From assembly GCF_000698575.1 (NCBI RefSeq), contig NZ_JFHD01000001.1:62001-126000 (forward strand): a stretch of DNA of 64,000 bases, written 5' to 3'. The position numbers were made by a program, and so were the translations under genes. The notes beneath the pieces are model-generated. The model made no database searches and was not told the origin of the DNA. It worked only from the letters and a program-made list of their open reading frames with translations. The stretch is from Caballeronia zhejiangensis (GTDB lineage: Bacteria > Pseudomonadota > Gammaproteobacteria > Burkholderiales > Burkholderiaceae). Positions 15,986 through 23,644 of this stretch are shown here, piece after piece. The stretch's first letter is position 1; each line of letters starts with the position of its first letter.

Positions 15986-17413
15986 ATGAGGAGCATGAGC
16001 AACACGGCCGTTGAGCACGGCGGCACGGCCACGACAGTCGCGGACGCGAGCGCGGCCGCTCACGCGGTCACGAAGGGATCGATCATCGCGCGCATCGAAC
16101 GGCTGCCCGCCAATGCGATGCAGGTGCGCGCGCGGATTCTGATCGGCGCGGCGACGTTCTTCGATGGCTTCGATGTCATCGTCATCGCGGCGACCTTGCC
16201 GCTGCTCATCCAGCGTTGGGGGCTTACGCCGGGACAGGTCGGCTTTCTGATCGCGTCGGGATCGATCGGACAATTGATCGGCGCATTCCTGTTTCCTTCG
16301 CTTGCGGAACGCTTCGGGCGCGTGCGTTCGATCGCGTGGAGCTCGGGGATCATCGGACTGACGAGCATTGCATGCGGCTTCGCGCCTTCGTTCGCCGTGT
16401 TCGTCGCCTTGCGCATCGTGCAGGGGCTCGGACTCGGCGGCGAGTTGCCGGTGGCGGCGACGTACATCAACGAGATCACCCGCGCGCATGGACGCGGGCG
16501 CTTCGTGCTGCTGTATGAGATCGTGTTTCCGATCGGCCTGCTTGCATCGAATGCGCTCGGCGCGTGGATCGTGCCGCGATTCGGATGGGAAGCGATGTAT
16601 TTCATCGGCGGCATTCCGCTCGTGCTGTTCTTCATGTTGCGCGCGCTGGTGCCGGAATCGCCGCGCTGGCTCGGTGAACGCGGCCGCATGAAGGAAGCGG
16701 GCGATGCGCTTTCCGCATTCGAAGCGACCGTCAAGCGGCCGTTGCCGCCGCTCGGCAATCTCGCCGAATTCGAAGCGATGGCGAATCGGCATCCGAAGCG
16801 GCGCCGTCTCGATCTGATCGGGCCGGCGTATCTGAAGCGCACGATCGCCGTCGCGCTGCTGTGGATGACGTGCGGCGTGCTGCAGTACGGTCTCTCGACG
16901 TGGTTGCCGACGATCTACAAGACGGTTTATCACGCGCCGCTGCAGCTTGCGCTGAATCTTGCGGTGGCGGCGTCGGTGCTGGGCGTGATCGGCTCGCTGA
17001 CGTGCGCGCTGATCGTCGACAAGGTCGGGCGCAAGCCGGTCATCAACTGGTCGTTCGTGTTGTGCGCGCTGTCGCTGGTATGCGCGGGCGTGTTCGTCGC
17101 GCAGTCTGTGTATGTGGTTGCGACGTTCTGCGCGCTCGCGCTCGGCTTCATGGCTTGCGGGTTTATCACCGCTTATGTTTATACGCCGGAGTTATATCCG
17201 ACGAGTATCCGCGCTTTCGGTTGTGGTCTCGGTGGCGCATGGCTCAAGATCGCGGCGATCTTCGCGCCGGCGCTCGTCGGCAAGACGCTGATGGGCGGGA
17301 ACATGGACATCGCGTTCTATGCGCTCGCGGTCGTGCCGGTCGTCGCGGCGGCGGCGGTGCATTTCATGGGGATCGAGACGAAGGGGAAGGTGCTGGAGCA
17401 GTTGGAGGTTTGA
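15986..17413 (+). CDS. MFS transporter, aromatic acid:H+ symporter (AAHS) type
   Basis: A 475-residue, 12-helix inner-membrane proton symporter. The AAHS signature is present: FFDGFDVIVIAATLP in helix 1, with its conserved Asp pair, then LAERFGRVRS in the first cytoplasmic loop. GGELPVAATYINE lies in helix 4. Family members include PcaK, BenK and MhpT. ATG 15986 follows ACGGGAGCAGGC; an earlier in-frame start lies inside the reductase gene. It is the last gene of the operon and is followed by a strong terminator, so it probably imports the substrate of the pathway, an aromatic acid. Confidence 0.9.
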   Translation: MRSMSNTAVEHGGTATTVADASAAAHAVTKGSIIARIERLPANAMQVRARILIGAATFFDGFDVIVIAATLPLLIQRWGLTPGQVGFLIASGSIGQLIGAFLFPSLAERFGRVRSIAWSSGIIGLTSIACGFAPSFAVFVALRIVQGLGLGGELPVAATYINEITRAHGRGRFVLLYEIVFPIGLLASNALGAWIVPRFGWEAMYFIGGIPLVLFFMLRALVPESPRWLGERGRMKEAGDALSAFEATVKRPLPPLGNLAEFEAMANRHPKRRRLDLIGPAYLKRTIAVALLWMTCGVLQYGLSTWLPTIYKTVYHAPLQLALNLAVAASVLGVIGSLTCALIVDKVGRKPVINWSFVLCALSLVCAGVFVAQSVYVVATFCALALGFMACGFITAYVYTPELYPTSIRAFGCGLGGAWLKIAAIFAPALVGKTLMGGNMDIAFYALAVVPVVAAAAVHFMGIETKGKVLEQLEV

Positions 17414-17423
17414 GAGGATGGTT

Positions 17424-17451
17424 GCCCCGCTTTGCGCGGGGCTTTCTCTTT
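17424..17451 (+). terminator. Rho-independent terminator of the catabolic operon
   Basis: GCCCCGC (17424-17430) pairs with GCGGGGC (17436-17442) across a five-base loop and is followed by TTTCTCTTT. It lies 10 bases after the MFS stop codon. Confidence 0.85.
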
Positions 17452-17529
17452 CCTGTTGAGCGGAGGCCAGAGGGGGCCTCGCTCGTTCGGAGGGTTTTCT
17501 GAGTTTTCTAGGTGGAACGTCCGGGGCGA

Positions 17530-17700
17530 TCATGCTGCCGATTTAATCGCGGTTAGCGTCGCAAAGTATGCCTCGTCCGGCGTTTGATCCGCCAGGCTCG
17601 AGTGGGGGGCCGCTTTCGGTTGCACAGTTCGATGTATTCGCCGATGGGGCGCTTCGGACCACGCACTCGCGCGTTCCAGATCGGCGTGAACTAACGCGCC
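17530..17700 (-). pseudogene. IS3-family transposase remnant (OrfB C-terminus)
   Basis: On the minus strand one frame reads EYIELCNRKRP and a second, offset by an extra C in a C-run near 17612, continues PHSSLADQTPDEAYFATL to a stop. Joined, they give the standard OrfB ending (EYIE.YNR.RPHSSL..TP..AYF). The rest of the element is missing. It lies between the catabolic operon and the T6SS scrap, so it may mark an old rearrangement boundary. Confidence 0.6.
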
Positions 17701-17707
17701 GCGTGCA

Positions 17708-18295
17708 TCAGTTCGCCCCCGGTAACGGGACGCCAACCTTCTGCGCGGCAGCCAGCGCACCAGGTGGCAAGGGCGGCGGCGGCGGCCCGGTTGCCTTCTC
17801 GGCGAGCGTCTTCGTCACGAGGATGCGCGAGGGCAGTGTGAAGTGACGCAGCGCCAGCACGTCAAGCGGACCGGCGAATTCGACATGACGGTCTGGATAG
17901 AAGTGAACTTCCAAGATGCGGGTTCCGACTTTGTCAGGAATAGGCATTGATGGCATTGAGACCTTTGTTTCGGCGTGGAACATTCTCTCGTCTCCCTTGT
18001 GCCACTGATCGACATCGTAGTAGTCCCACTTCACCGTGAATTCCGTCCCTTTAAGCTTGTAGCAGCATGCTATGCCACCACCACCGGGCGGTTCATCGCC
18101 GCCGCCGCTCGCCTTATTCCCGTAGGCGTCGGTAATCGTGAAGCCATCCATGTTGTAGGGAAGATAGTTCCGCCCCATCGTGGAAATCCCGCTATACACT
18201 GGCTCTGACTTTCCACAGGCAACAAGCGTCGAAAGGGAAAAGATAACGATCGCGGCTCGCGACAGGGATTCGACTAACTTAAAGTCACTACGCAT
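17708..18295 (-). CDS. DUF3304 lipoprotein, short copy
   Basis: A predicted lipoprotein of 195 residues. A hydrophobic signal ends in the lipobox STLVAC. The mature part carries the DUF3304 pattern (GRNYLPYNM, Gly-rich loop with GGGG, ACCYKL, VKWDYYD). ATG 18295 overlaps the preceding gene's stop by eight bases. The first 140 residues nearly repeat the upstream neighbour, but here the sequence switches to a Pro-rich tail (PPPPPLPPG) instead of the helical C-terminal domain. DUF3304 lipoproteins are commonly encoded beside T6SS VgrG/effector genes and are suspected immunity or effector-associated factors. The function is unproven and the gene may be a degenerate duplicate. Confidence 0.75.
   Translation of the reverse strand: MRSDFKLVESLSRAAIVIFSLSTLVACGKSEPVYSGISTMGRNYLPYNMDGFTITDAYGNKASGGGDEPPGGGGIACCYKLKGTEFTVKWDYYDVDQWHKGDERMFHAETKVSMPSMPIPDKVGTRILEVHFYPDRHVEFAGPLDVLALRHFTLPSRILVTKTLAEKATGPPPPPLPPGALAAAQKVGVPLPGAN
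18003..18230 (-). repeat. Tandem duplication, copy 1 (DUF3304 5' region)
   Basis: This segment is nearly identical to 18841-19070 (offset 838 bases), with scattered substitutions and a three-base Gly-loop difference. It covers the signal-peptide end and DUF3304 core of each lipoprotein. The high nucleotide identity indicates a recent tandem duplication. Confidence 0.8.
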
Positions 18296-19136
18296 TCTGT
18301 TTAGCCTCTGTACGCGGCGGCGGCAACAGACCATCCTCGATGACCGGCACGGCGACTGCTTCAAACTTATCTCGTTTCAAATCGTCAAGCAGATCCTTAG
18401 GCAGATTCTGCATGGCTTTGGCAAATTGCCCGGGCTGGTCCTTGCTTTCTTGCAGGATGCGCTGAACCTCTGACTGTGCATCGAACCTGTTGTTGACCAG
18501 CAATGCAAAATATGCGAACTGCTCGAGATCTTTCTGATCGGTGAGCCTGTATTTCAACCAAGCGGCAGCGACAACACGTGCAATGCGCCGGTGCGACTCC
18601 GCCCAGTTGTCAGCGAACTTCGCATCCAGATCTTTCTCGTAGTGTTGTGACATCCAACGCGATACCTCGACCACCGGAACGCGGGATGGATCGAGCAATC
18701 CGCCTGGAAACTGCAACTCGACATGGCGATCGGGAAAGAAGTGGACTTCGAATATGCGCATGCCGACCTTGTCGGGCGTTGCGGTCGCAGGCATCGATAC
18801 TTTCGCTTCGGCGTGTTTTATGTGTGAATTCTCCGGAGACCACTGATCGACATCGTAGTAGTCCCACTTCACCGTGAACTCAGTCCCTTTGAGCTTGTAG
18901 CAGCATGCTATGCCACCACCACCACCGGGCGGATCATCGCCGCCACCGCTTGCCTTATTCCCGTAAGCGTCGGTGATCGTGAAGCCATTCATGTTGTAGG
19001 GAAGATAATTCCGCCCCATGGTGGAAACTCCGCTGTATAGCGGCTCGGCCTTGCCGCAGGCAGCAAGTGTCAGAACTAAAAGCGTTGCCTCCAGCATCCG
19101 AAACACGGAACGGCTGCGTTTCTTTTTGTTAAGCAT
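18288..19136 (-). CDS. DUF3304 lipoprotein, full-length copy
   Basis: A predicted lipoprotein of 282 residues with signal peptide and lipobox LTLAAC. The DUF3304 domain (GRNYLPYNMNGFTIT, ACCYKLKGTEF, KWDYYDVDQW) is followed by a helical region of about 110 residues (WMSQHYEKDLDAKF ...). I placed the start at ATG 19136, overlapping the DUF4123 stop by eight bases; a longer frame upstream lies inside that gene. Being co-transcribed with a DUF4123 adaptor and a VgrG fragment ties it to T6SS. It could protect the periplasm against a cognate lipase-type effector that is no longer here; this is inference. Confidence 0.8.
   Translation of the reverse strand: MLNKKKRSRSVFRMLEATLLVLTLAACGKAEPLYSGVSTMGRNYLPYNMNGFTITDAYGNKASGGGDDPPGGGGGIACCYKLKGTEFTVKWDYYDVDQWSPENSHIKHAEAKVSMPATATPDKVGMRIFEVHFFPDRHVELQFPGGLLDPSRVPVVEVSRWMSQHYEKDLDAKFADNWAESHRRIARVVAAAWLKYRLTDQKDLEQFAYFALLVNNRFDAQSEVQRILQESKDQPGQFAKAMQNLPKDLLDDLKRDKFEAVAVPVIEDGLLPPPRTEAKQNA
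18841..19070 (-). repeat. Tandem duplication, copy 2 (DUF3304 5' region)
   Basis: This is the partner of 18003-18230. It lies in the full-length DUF3304 gene and is probably the parent copy, because only this gene keeps the C-terminal helical domain. Confidence 0.8.
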
Positions 19137-20136
19137 GACCTTTCCTCTGAATGGCATTCCATATGTCATCACCCACTCCCTCCAGTGCTTCGACTGACGA
19201 CATCTCGCCTTTCGCGACAGCACGCAAACGCTCATTAACAAAGGGATGCTCGTCGAACGATGGCGAAACGAGTACGCCACAGGTCACGTAATCCAATGTC
19301 CCGGGTCCATCGTTTATGCGGTATTTTTCTGCCCGCTCGATTTGGCCACAAATCAACGTATAGAGGTCAATCACCGTCGGATGATCTAGCCGCACCCCGC
19401 ATGTGGTTCGCAATTGGAGCGCGAGCTTGTCCGCATAGAAAAGGTTAAGTAGTTGACGATGTTGCTCGTTTGTGATGCAAAACTTATCAGTCTCGAATTC
19501 CCATGAGGGTTGAGGGTTTTCCCAGTGCACATCAACCAGCAAGCGATTGCGGTAGTCGATAGCGACACACGGCGCGATGAATTGCTGACATTCCACCTCA
19601 GTCCACACCTTTCTCAGGTGTTCGAGAATCCGGTTATCGTAAAAATGCAGGTAATACTCTTTTCGATCCGGAAGCGAGTAGGTGACATATCGCCGGTAGT
19701 GCGATGCCATTGCATCGAGGGCATTGTATGACCAAAGCCACGTCACCATAGGAATGGTTGCCTCGCGCCAAATTCGCCGAGCTAGACGATATTGCAAACT
19801 TCGCTCATCTTGAAGTTGCCATCGATCAAGGGCGATCAAATAGGGCGCGATATCCGTGTAGGACTCGATTTCCGTACCGTGCCACAGCGATACGTAGCTT
19901 AGACCGGGAACTCGTTCAAGCAGATTAACTAACCCCGCATTTCCGCGCCCATCGACCATCATGTACAAAAAAACCGGCTGCGCTTCGCCAGCATACCTAT
20001 CGAACATCGCGCAGAGTCTCTCGACACAGCTTTGCCAATCGGCATCACGATTCGACACAGGCAACGCTGACGAGTCACCATGAGCCTCAGCAGGCCGTGG
20101 GAAGGCAGTCGCACCGATCTTAGGGGAGTTGGTCAC
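19129..20136 (-). CDS. DUF4123 T6SS effector adaptor
   Basis: A 335-residue cytoplasmic protein of the DUF4123 (Tap/Tec) family. It has the typical N-terminal ...PVFLYMMVDGRGN..LVNLLERVPGLSYVSLWHGT segment, and further on PMVTWLWSYN... and the HFYDNRILEHLRKVW motif near residues 165-180. These adaptors load effectors onto the VgrG tip. It overlaps the VgrG fragment by four bases and the lipoprotein gene by eight. The effector gene that should lie between adaptor and immunity genes is absent, so the adaptor has no visible client here. Confidence 0.85.
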   Translation of the reverse strand: MTNSPKIGATAFPRPAEAHGDSSALPVSNRDADWQSCVERLCAMFDRYAGEAQPVFLYMMVDGRGNAGLVNLLERVPGLSYVSLWHGTEIESYTDIAPYLIALDRWQLQDERSLQYRLARRIWREATIPMVTWLWSYNALDAMASHYRRYVTYSLPDRKEYYLHFYDNRILEHLRKVWTEVECQQFIAPCVAIDYRNRLLVDVHWENPQPSWEFETDKFCITNEQHRQLLNLFYADKLALQLRTTCGVRLDHPTVIDLYTLICGQIERAEKYRINDGPGTLDYVTCGVLVSPSFDEHPFVNERLRAVAKGEMSSVEALEGVGDDIWNAIQRKGHA

Positions 20137-20597
20137 GCCACCTCCGTCATCGCTTCAACACCGCGATGCGCGTCCAGCAGGCATTCTTTGCACGGCCCGA
20201 TCGGCATGTTCGGCATCGGCAGTGACACACTGCCCGGTCCGGTCCAGTTGAAGCTGCCGCACTTCAGCAGAACACTGCCCGGAGCGCCCAACTCGATGTT
20301 GCCGCCTTCGATCTTGATATAAGCGCCGCCGCTCGTGAGCGTCATCGCCCCCTTTGAATGCGCCACGATCGAGCCGTCAATGCTATTGAATTGCATATCC
20401 TTCGACGACGACAATTCCATGCCACCGGTTCGCGCATGGACCACGATGTCCTGTTTGGCCGCCGTCAGCCGCATACCCTGAGTCTGCGCAAAAAGCGAAA
20501 CAGCTTCGGCGGCGCCGGTCCATGCCGACGAGCAAGAGCGGTGTGAATCGCGTGATTGTTCTCGCGAGTTCCGCTTCCAGTTCTGCTCGTTCGTCAC
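20133..20597 (-). pseudogene. VgrG (TssI) C-terminal fragment
   Basis: From residue about 30 the reading matches the DUF2345 beta-repeat end of VgrG spike proteins: SLFAQTQGMRLTAAKQDI, MTLTSGGAYIKIEGGNIEL, then a short tail (PMPNMPIGPC...). The gp27/gp5-like body of about 500 residues is missing. The first about 28 residues (MTNEQNWKRN...) are unrelated; a second frame from ATG 20601 (MSDERAELEAELARTITRF) overlaps them. This looks like a deletion that joined another gene start to the VgrG tail. Such a fragment cannot form a spike trimer tip. Confidence 0.75.
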
Positions 20598-20650
20598 TCA
20601 TGGCGCATTCCGGCGCTGTGATTCACGCGTATTCCAGTGCGTCCCCAGAC

Positions 20651-20686
20651 AAAAATGCCGGGACCCCTTAAACGGGAATCCCGGCA
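20651..20686 (-). terminator. Terminator of tssBC
   Basis: On the minus strand TGCCGGGA (complement of 20679-20686) pairs with TCCCGGCA (complement of 20656-20663), followed by TTTTT at 20655-20651. It lies 31 bases downstream of the tssC stop and separates it from the VgrG fragment. Confidence 0.85.
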
Positions 20687-20716
20687 CACTCAGCACCTAC
20701 TGGACGAAGCGAAGAA

Positions 20717-22270
20717 TCAGCTCTTCGCTTTCGGCATCTGCGAAACCAGCGACAAGCCGATATCCATGCCTTCCACCTGGAAATGCGGCACGATAAAGAG
20801 CTTGATGCGGAAGAAGCCCGGGTTATCTTCGATATCCTCGACCGTCACCTTCGCCTCACGCAGCGGATGCGATGCCTGCAACTCATCGCCCGGATCCTTC
20901 ATCTCGGTGACGAGACCCTTGATCCAGTTGTTGAGTTCAAGTTCGAGAAGACGCCGGTCCTTGGTCGTGCCGATGTTCTCGCGCTGAATCAGCTTCAGAT
21001 AATGCGCGATGCGTGAAAGCAGAAAGATATACGGCAGACGCGCATTGATGCGGCTGTTCGCGGTCGCTTCCTTGGTCTCGTATAGCGCAGGCTTCTGCGT
21101 CGAATTCGCCGAGAAGAAGCACGCGAAATCGTGGTTCTTGTAGAACGACAACGGAATGAAACCGAGGTTCGCGAATTCGAATTCACGCGTCTCGGGAATC
21201 AGCACTTCGGTCGGGATCTTCGGCTGCACGCCCGTGCCGAGGTCATACAGATGCACCGGAAGATCCTCGACCTTGCCGCCTGCCTGCGGGCCGCGAATCT
21301 GCACGCACCAGCCGTTGTTCACGAAGCTGCGCGTCATGTTCGCCGCAAACGCGAACGATGCGTTCACCCACAAATAACGATCGTGGTCCGGACCCTTCAC
21401 CTGCTCTTCGTAGTTGAAGGCGCGCACGGGCGTCGTATCCTTGCCGTACGGCAGACGGCCGAGCACGCGCGGCATCACGAGCCCGACGTAGCGCGCGTCG
21501 TCCGTGTCGCGGAAGCTCTTCCACTTGATGTATTCCGCGCGGTCGAAGTAGTTGCCGATATCCTGAATCGCAGCGACTTCCTCCATCGACTTCTTGCCGA
21601 AGAAGGCCGCGCCCACCGAGCCGATGAACGGCATGTGCGCGGCCGCCGCCACCTTCGAAATATTGCGCAGCAACGCCACATCCTGCGGCGAGTTGGCGAA
21701 CTCGAAATCGCTGACCATCGCGCTGATCGGCTGGCCGCCCGGCGTGTCGTACTCTTCGATGTACGTCAGGCGATACAGGCCGCTCTGGATCAATTCCGGC
21801 GCGTCCTCGAAGTCCCGCACGAGCGCATCCTTCGATACGTCCAGCACTTCGATGCGCGCGTTCTTGCGAAAATCCGTGCGCGACACGAGCATCTTCAGAC
21901 CGCGCCAGCGGCCTTCGAGCGCTTGAAATTCGGGGTTGTGCATGACCGAATCGAGTTGCCGGCTGATCTGGCGATCCAACTGACCGATGAAGAAATCGAG
22001 CAGCGACTTGTCGAGACGATCCACCGGCTTGCTCGTCTGCGCGACGAGATCGAGAAACGCGCCCATGCCGCGCGCGAGGCGCTCGTCGGCGGATGCTTCG
22101 GAAAGCATGTCGTTGTCCCGGAATGCCTCCAGCGGACGCGCCTGCGCCACCGGACTCAGATTGATCTTGTTGCAAAGCGATGCATAGACGCTGTCGCCAT
22201 ACGACTCTTGCGGAGCATCGAGCACGACGGTTTCGCCTGCGGCGCTCGCGCGGACTTCTTTCTTAGTCAT
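20717..22270 (-). CDS. tssC: T6SS contractile sheath large subunit TssC (VipB)
   Basis: A 517-residue large subunit of the T6SS sheath, which polymerises with TssB around the Hcp tube and contracts. Family blocks are intact: SLLDFFIGQLDRQISRQLDSVMHNPEFQALEGRWRGL (about 90-125), DFEFANSPQDVALLRNISKVAAAAHMPFI, the FFGKKSMEEVAAIQ block, and the C-terminal EVEGMDIGLSL-type end. The length is normal for the family. It is co-transcribed after tssB, 55 bases downstream, and ends at a strong terminator. Nothing suggests damage to the gene itself. Confidence 0.97.
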   Translation of the reverse strand: MTKKEVRASAAGETVVLDAPQESYGDSVYASLCNKINLSPVAQARPLEAFRDNDMLSEASADERLARGMGAFLDLVAQTSKPVDRLDKSLLDFFIGQLDRQISRQLDSVMHNPEFQALEGRWRGLKMLVSRTDFRKNARIEVLDVSKDALVRDFEDAPELIQSGLYRLTYIEEYDTPGGQPISAMVSDFEFANSPQDVALLRNISKVAAAAHMPFIGSVGAAFFGKKSMEEVAAIQDIGNYFDRAEYIKWKSFRDTDDARYVGLVMPRVLGRLPYGKDTTPVRAFNYEEQVKGPDHDRYLWVNASFAFAANMTRSFVNNGWCVQIRGPQAGGKVEDLPVHLYDLGTGVQPKIPTEVLIPETREFEFANLGFIPLSFYKNHDFACFFSANSTQKPALYETKEATANSRINARLPYIFLLSRIAHYLKLIQRENIGTTKDRRLLELELNNWIKGLVTEMKDPGDELQASHPLREAKVTVEDIEDNPGFFRIKLFIVPHFQVEGMDIGLSLVSQMPKAKS

Positions 22271-22325
22271 TGATTGTCCTGTCTGGGATTCTTGTCGATT
22301 GAAGCGTATGGAAGGGTGCCGAGGT

Positions 22326-22841
22326 TCAGGCGTGGCCTTCCGGCTGCGTCGCCGCGGTGGCGATTTGCGAGAGTTCCCCGCGCAGCTTGTCCGACAGTTC
22401 CTTGTTCTTCAGGATCTTTTCGAACTCGCGGCGGAAAGTGCCGTTGTCCAGCAGATTCGACTTCAGATCGCGCAGCAGATTGCGCACGGCGAGCAGTGCC
22501 TGCAGTTCCGGAATCTGACGCGCCACCTGCTCCGGCTCGAAATCCTTCATCGAACGGAAAGAAAGGTTGATCGGCAGTTCGGAGCCGTCGTTGGAGAGCG
22601 TGTTCTCGGCGGCGAACTTCAGGTCGGGCGCGTAGTCGGCGAGAACGGCGTCGATATTGTTCTTGTCGATGTTGACTTTCTTGCGTTCGGAAAGCGGCGC
22701 CTGCTCGCGTCCCGCGCTGAAATCGCCCGCGACCAGCAGCTTGAGCGGCAATTCGACCTTCTTTTGCGCGCCGCCCGTGTGTAGATCGAGCGTGATCGAA
22801 ACACGGCTTTTGGGAATCTCTCTCTGGAAGCTATCCATCAA
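22326..22841 (-). CDS. tssB: T6SS contractile sheath small subunit TssB (VipA)
   Basis: A 171-residue small sheath subunit, partner of TssC in the heterodimeric sheath protomer that ClpV recycles. It carries the family motifs VSITLDLHTGGAQKKVELPLKLLVAGDFS, LSERKKVNIDKNN and LRNLLRDLKSNLLDN. It is the first gene of the minus-strand tssBC unit, whose promoter must lie in the 22842-23328 gap. The gene is intact and of normal size. Confidence 0.97.
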   Translation of the reverse strand: MMDSFQREIPKSRVSITLDLHTGGAQKKVELPLKLLVAGDFSAGREQAPLSERKKVNIDKNNIDAVLADYAPDLKFAAENTLSNDGSELPINLSFRSMKDFEPEQVARQIPELQALLAVRNLLRDLKSNLLDNGTFRREFEKILKNKELSDKLRGELSQIATAATQPEGHA

Positions 22842-23328
22842 TAATCCTTAATAAATTGATCAAACCCATCTCGAAACCGAGAAACCACCTTGATTCTTCT
22901 TGCGCATATCGAGCGCCGATCAGACTCACGCGCCCAATGTGCCCTTCGGATTTTCGCGGGCATATTAGAACAGGTTTCGCCGCATTCCAAAAGAATCCAA
23001 CGCTTGCCTAAATAATCGGCACGACACCCGTCCTCATCCGCCATTGCCGTTGATAAACAACGGCTTCGCAGTTTCCCGGATTGACTGCGCATGCTCGCGA
23101 AGCGCGCGCGACAGGGATCGAATGAACACTAATTGACAATCGTCACCCTCGCCATCTTCTTCTTGAAAATAGTCCAAGATCCATTTCCGTACATGCAAGT
23201 GGTTGTTATCGATCGACTTTCTCCTTGCCACTCTATAAATCCACTATTCATCCAGCAGGTATACGAATCACTTGGCCGACGATAGAATCCGCCCTTACAT
23301 AAACCAATCAGTATCGCGAAATACATTC
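22842..23328. other. Divergent intergenic region between tssB and tssK remnant
   Basis: This 487-bp stretch has lower GC than its surroundings and should hold the divergent promoters for tssBC and the tssK/hcp side. I see no strong sigma-70 hexamers or clear sigma-54 site. One small minus-strand reading frame (23034-23231) is listed separately. Confidence 0.45.
23034..23231 (-). CDS. Hypothetical small protein, uncertain
   Basis: A GTG-started 65-residue frame (MARRKSIDNNHLHVRKWILDYF...) upstream of tssB on the same strand. It has a mixed charged composition and codon use less GC-biased than the neighbours. No family is recognised and no good ribosome site is present. It could be a random open frame in an AT-richer gap. 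Confidence 0.2.
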   Translation of the reverse strand: MARRKSIDNNHLHVRKWILDYFQEEDGEGDDCQLVFIRSLSRALREHAQSIRETAKPLFINGNGG

Positions 23329-23412
23329 ATGCGGATCGATAAACCGCTTTGGCACGAAGGCCTGATTCTCACGCAGCAGCATTTTCAACAACAGGAGCGA
23401 TGGGCGGAATAC
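23329..23412 (+). pseudogene. tssK: TssK N-terminal remnant
   Basis: The first 28 residues (RIDKPLWHEGLILTQQHF, QQQERWAEY) match the N-terminus of the T6SS baseplate protein TssK, normally about 445 residues. After 23412 the frame runs into unrelated sequence. The homology ends where the OmpA-like fragment of another gene begins, so the remainder of tssK was lost by deletion. Confidence 0.8.
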
Positions 23413-23546
23413 CGGCTACGCAGTTTGCGGTTCAGGGCTACGGCGACACACGCCCCATCGTCGCGAACGACACGCCACAAGGGCGCGCGAAGAACCGTCG
23501 CGTGGAAATCACTCTCGTACCGGACACCGCGAACGTCGCGAACTGA
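23400..23546 (+). pseudogene. tssL: OmpA-like C-terminal fragment, probably of TssL
   Basis: In a different frame from the TssK piece, residues GIPATQFAVQGYGDTRP and NDTPQGRAKNRRVEITLVP match the end of an OmpA peptidoglycan-binding domain as found at the C-terminus of extended TssL (IcmH/DotU) proteins. Everything before it is missing. The two fragments overlap at 23400-23412, marking a deletion that removed the rest of tssK and most of tssL or another OmpA-ending T6SS gene. Confidence 0.75.
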
Positions 23547-23590
23547 CATCGTTAATCGAATTCCCGGAGTTCTCTCTTCGGGATCTTGTC

Positions 23591-23613
23591 GCTCAGGAGT
23601 TGTTTTTCTGAGC
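23591..23613 (+). other. Hairpin in the hcp leader
   Basis: GCTCAG (23591-23596) and CTGAGC (23608-23613) form a perfect six-base stem with an 11-base loop, 31 bases before the hcp start. It could affect stability or translation of the hcp message; no function is shown. Confidence 0.35.
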
Positions 23614-23644
23614 ATTGCTTGGCAGTACCAAAGAGGAGTAGTAA

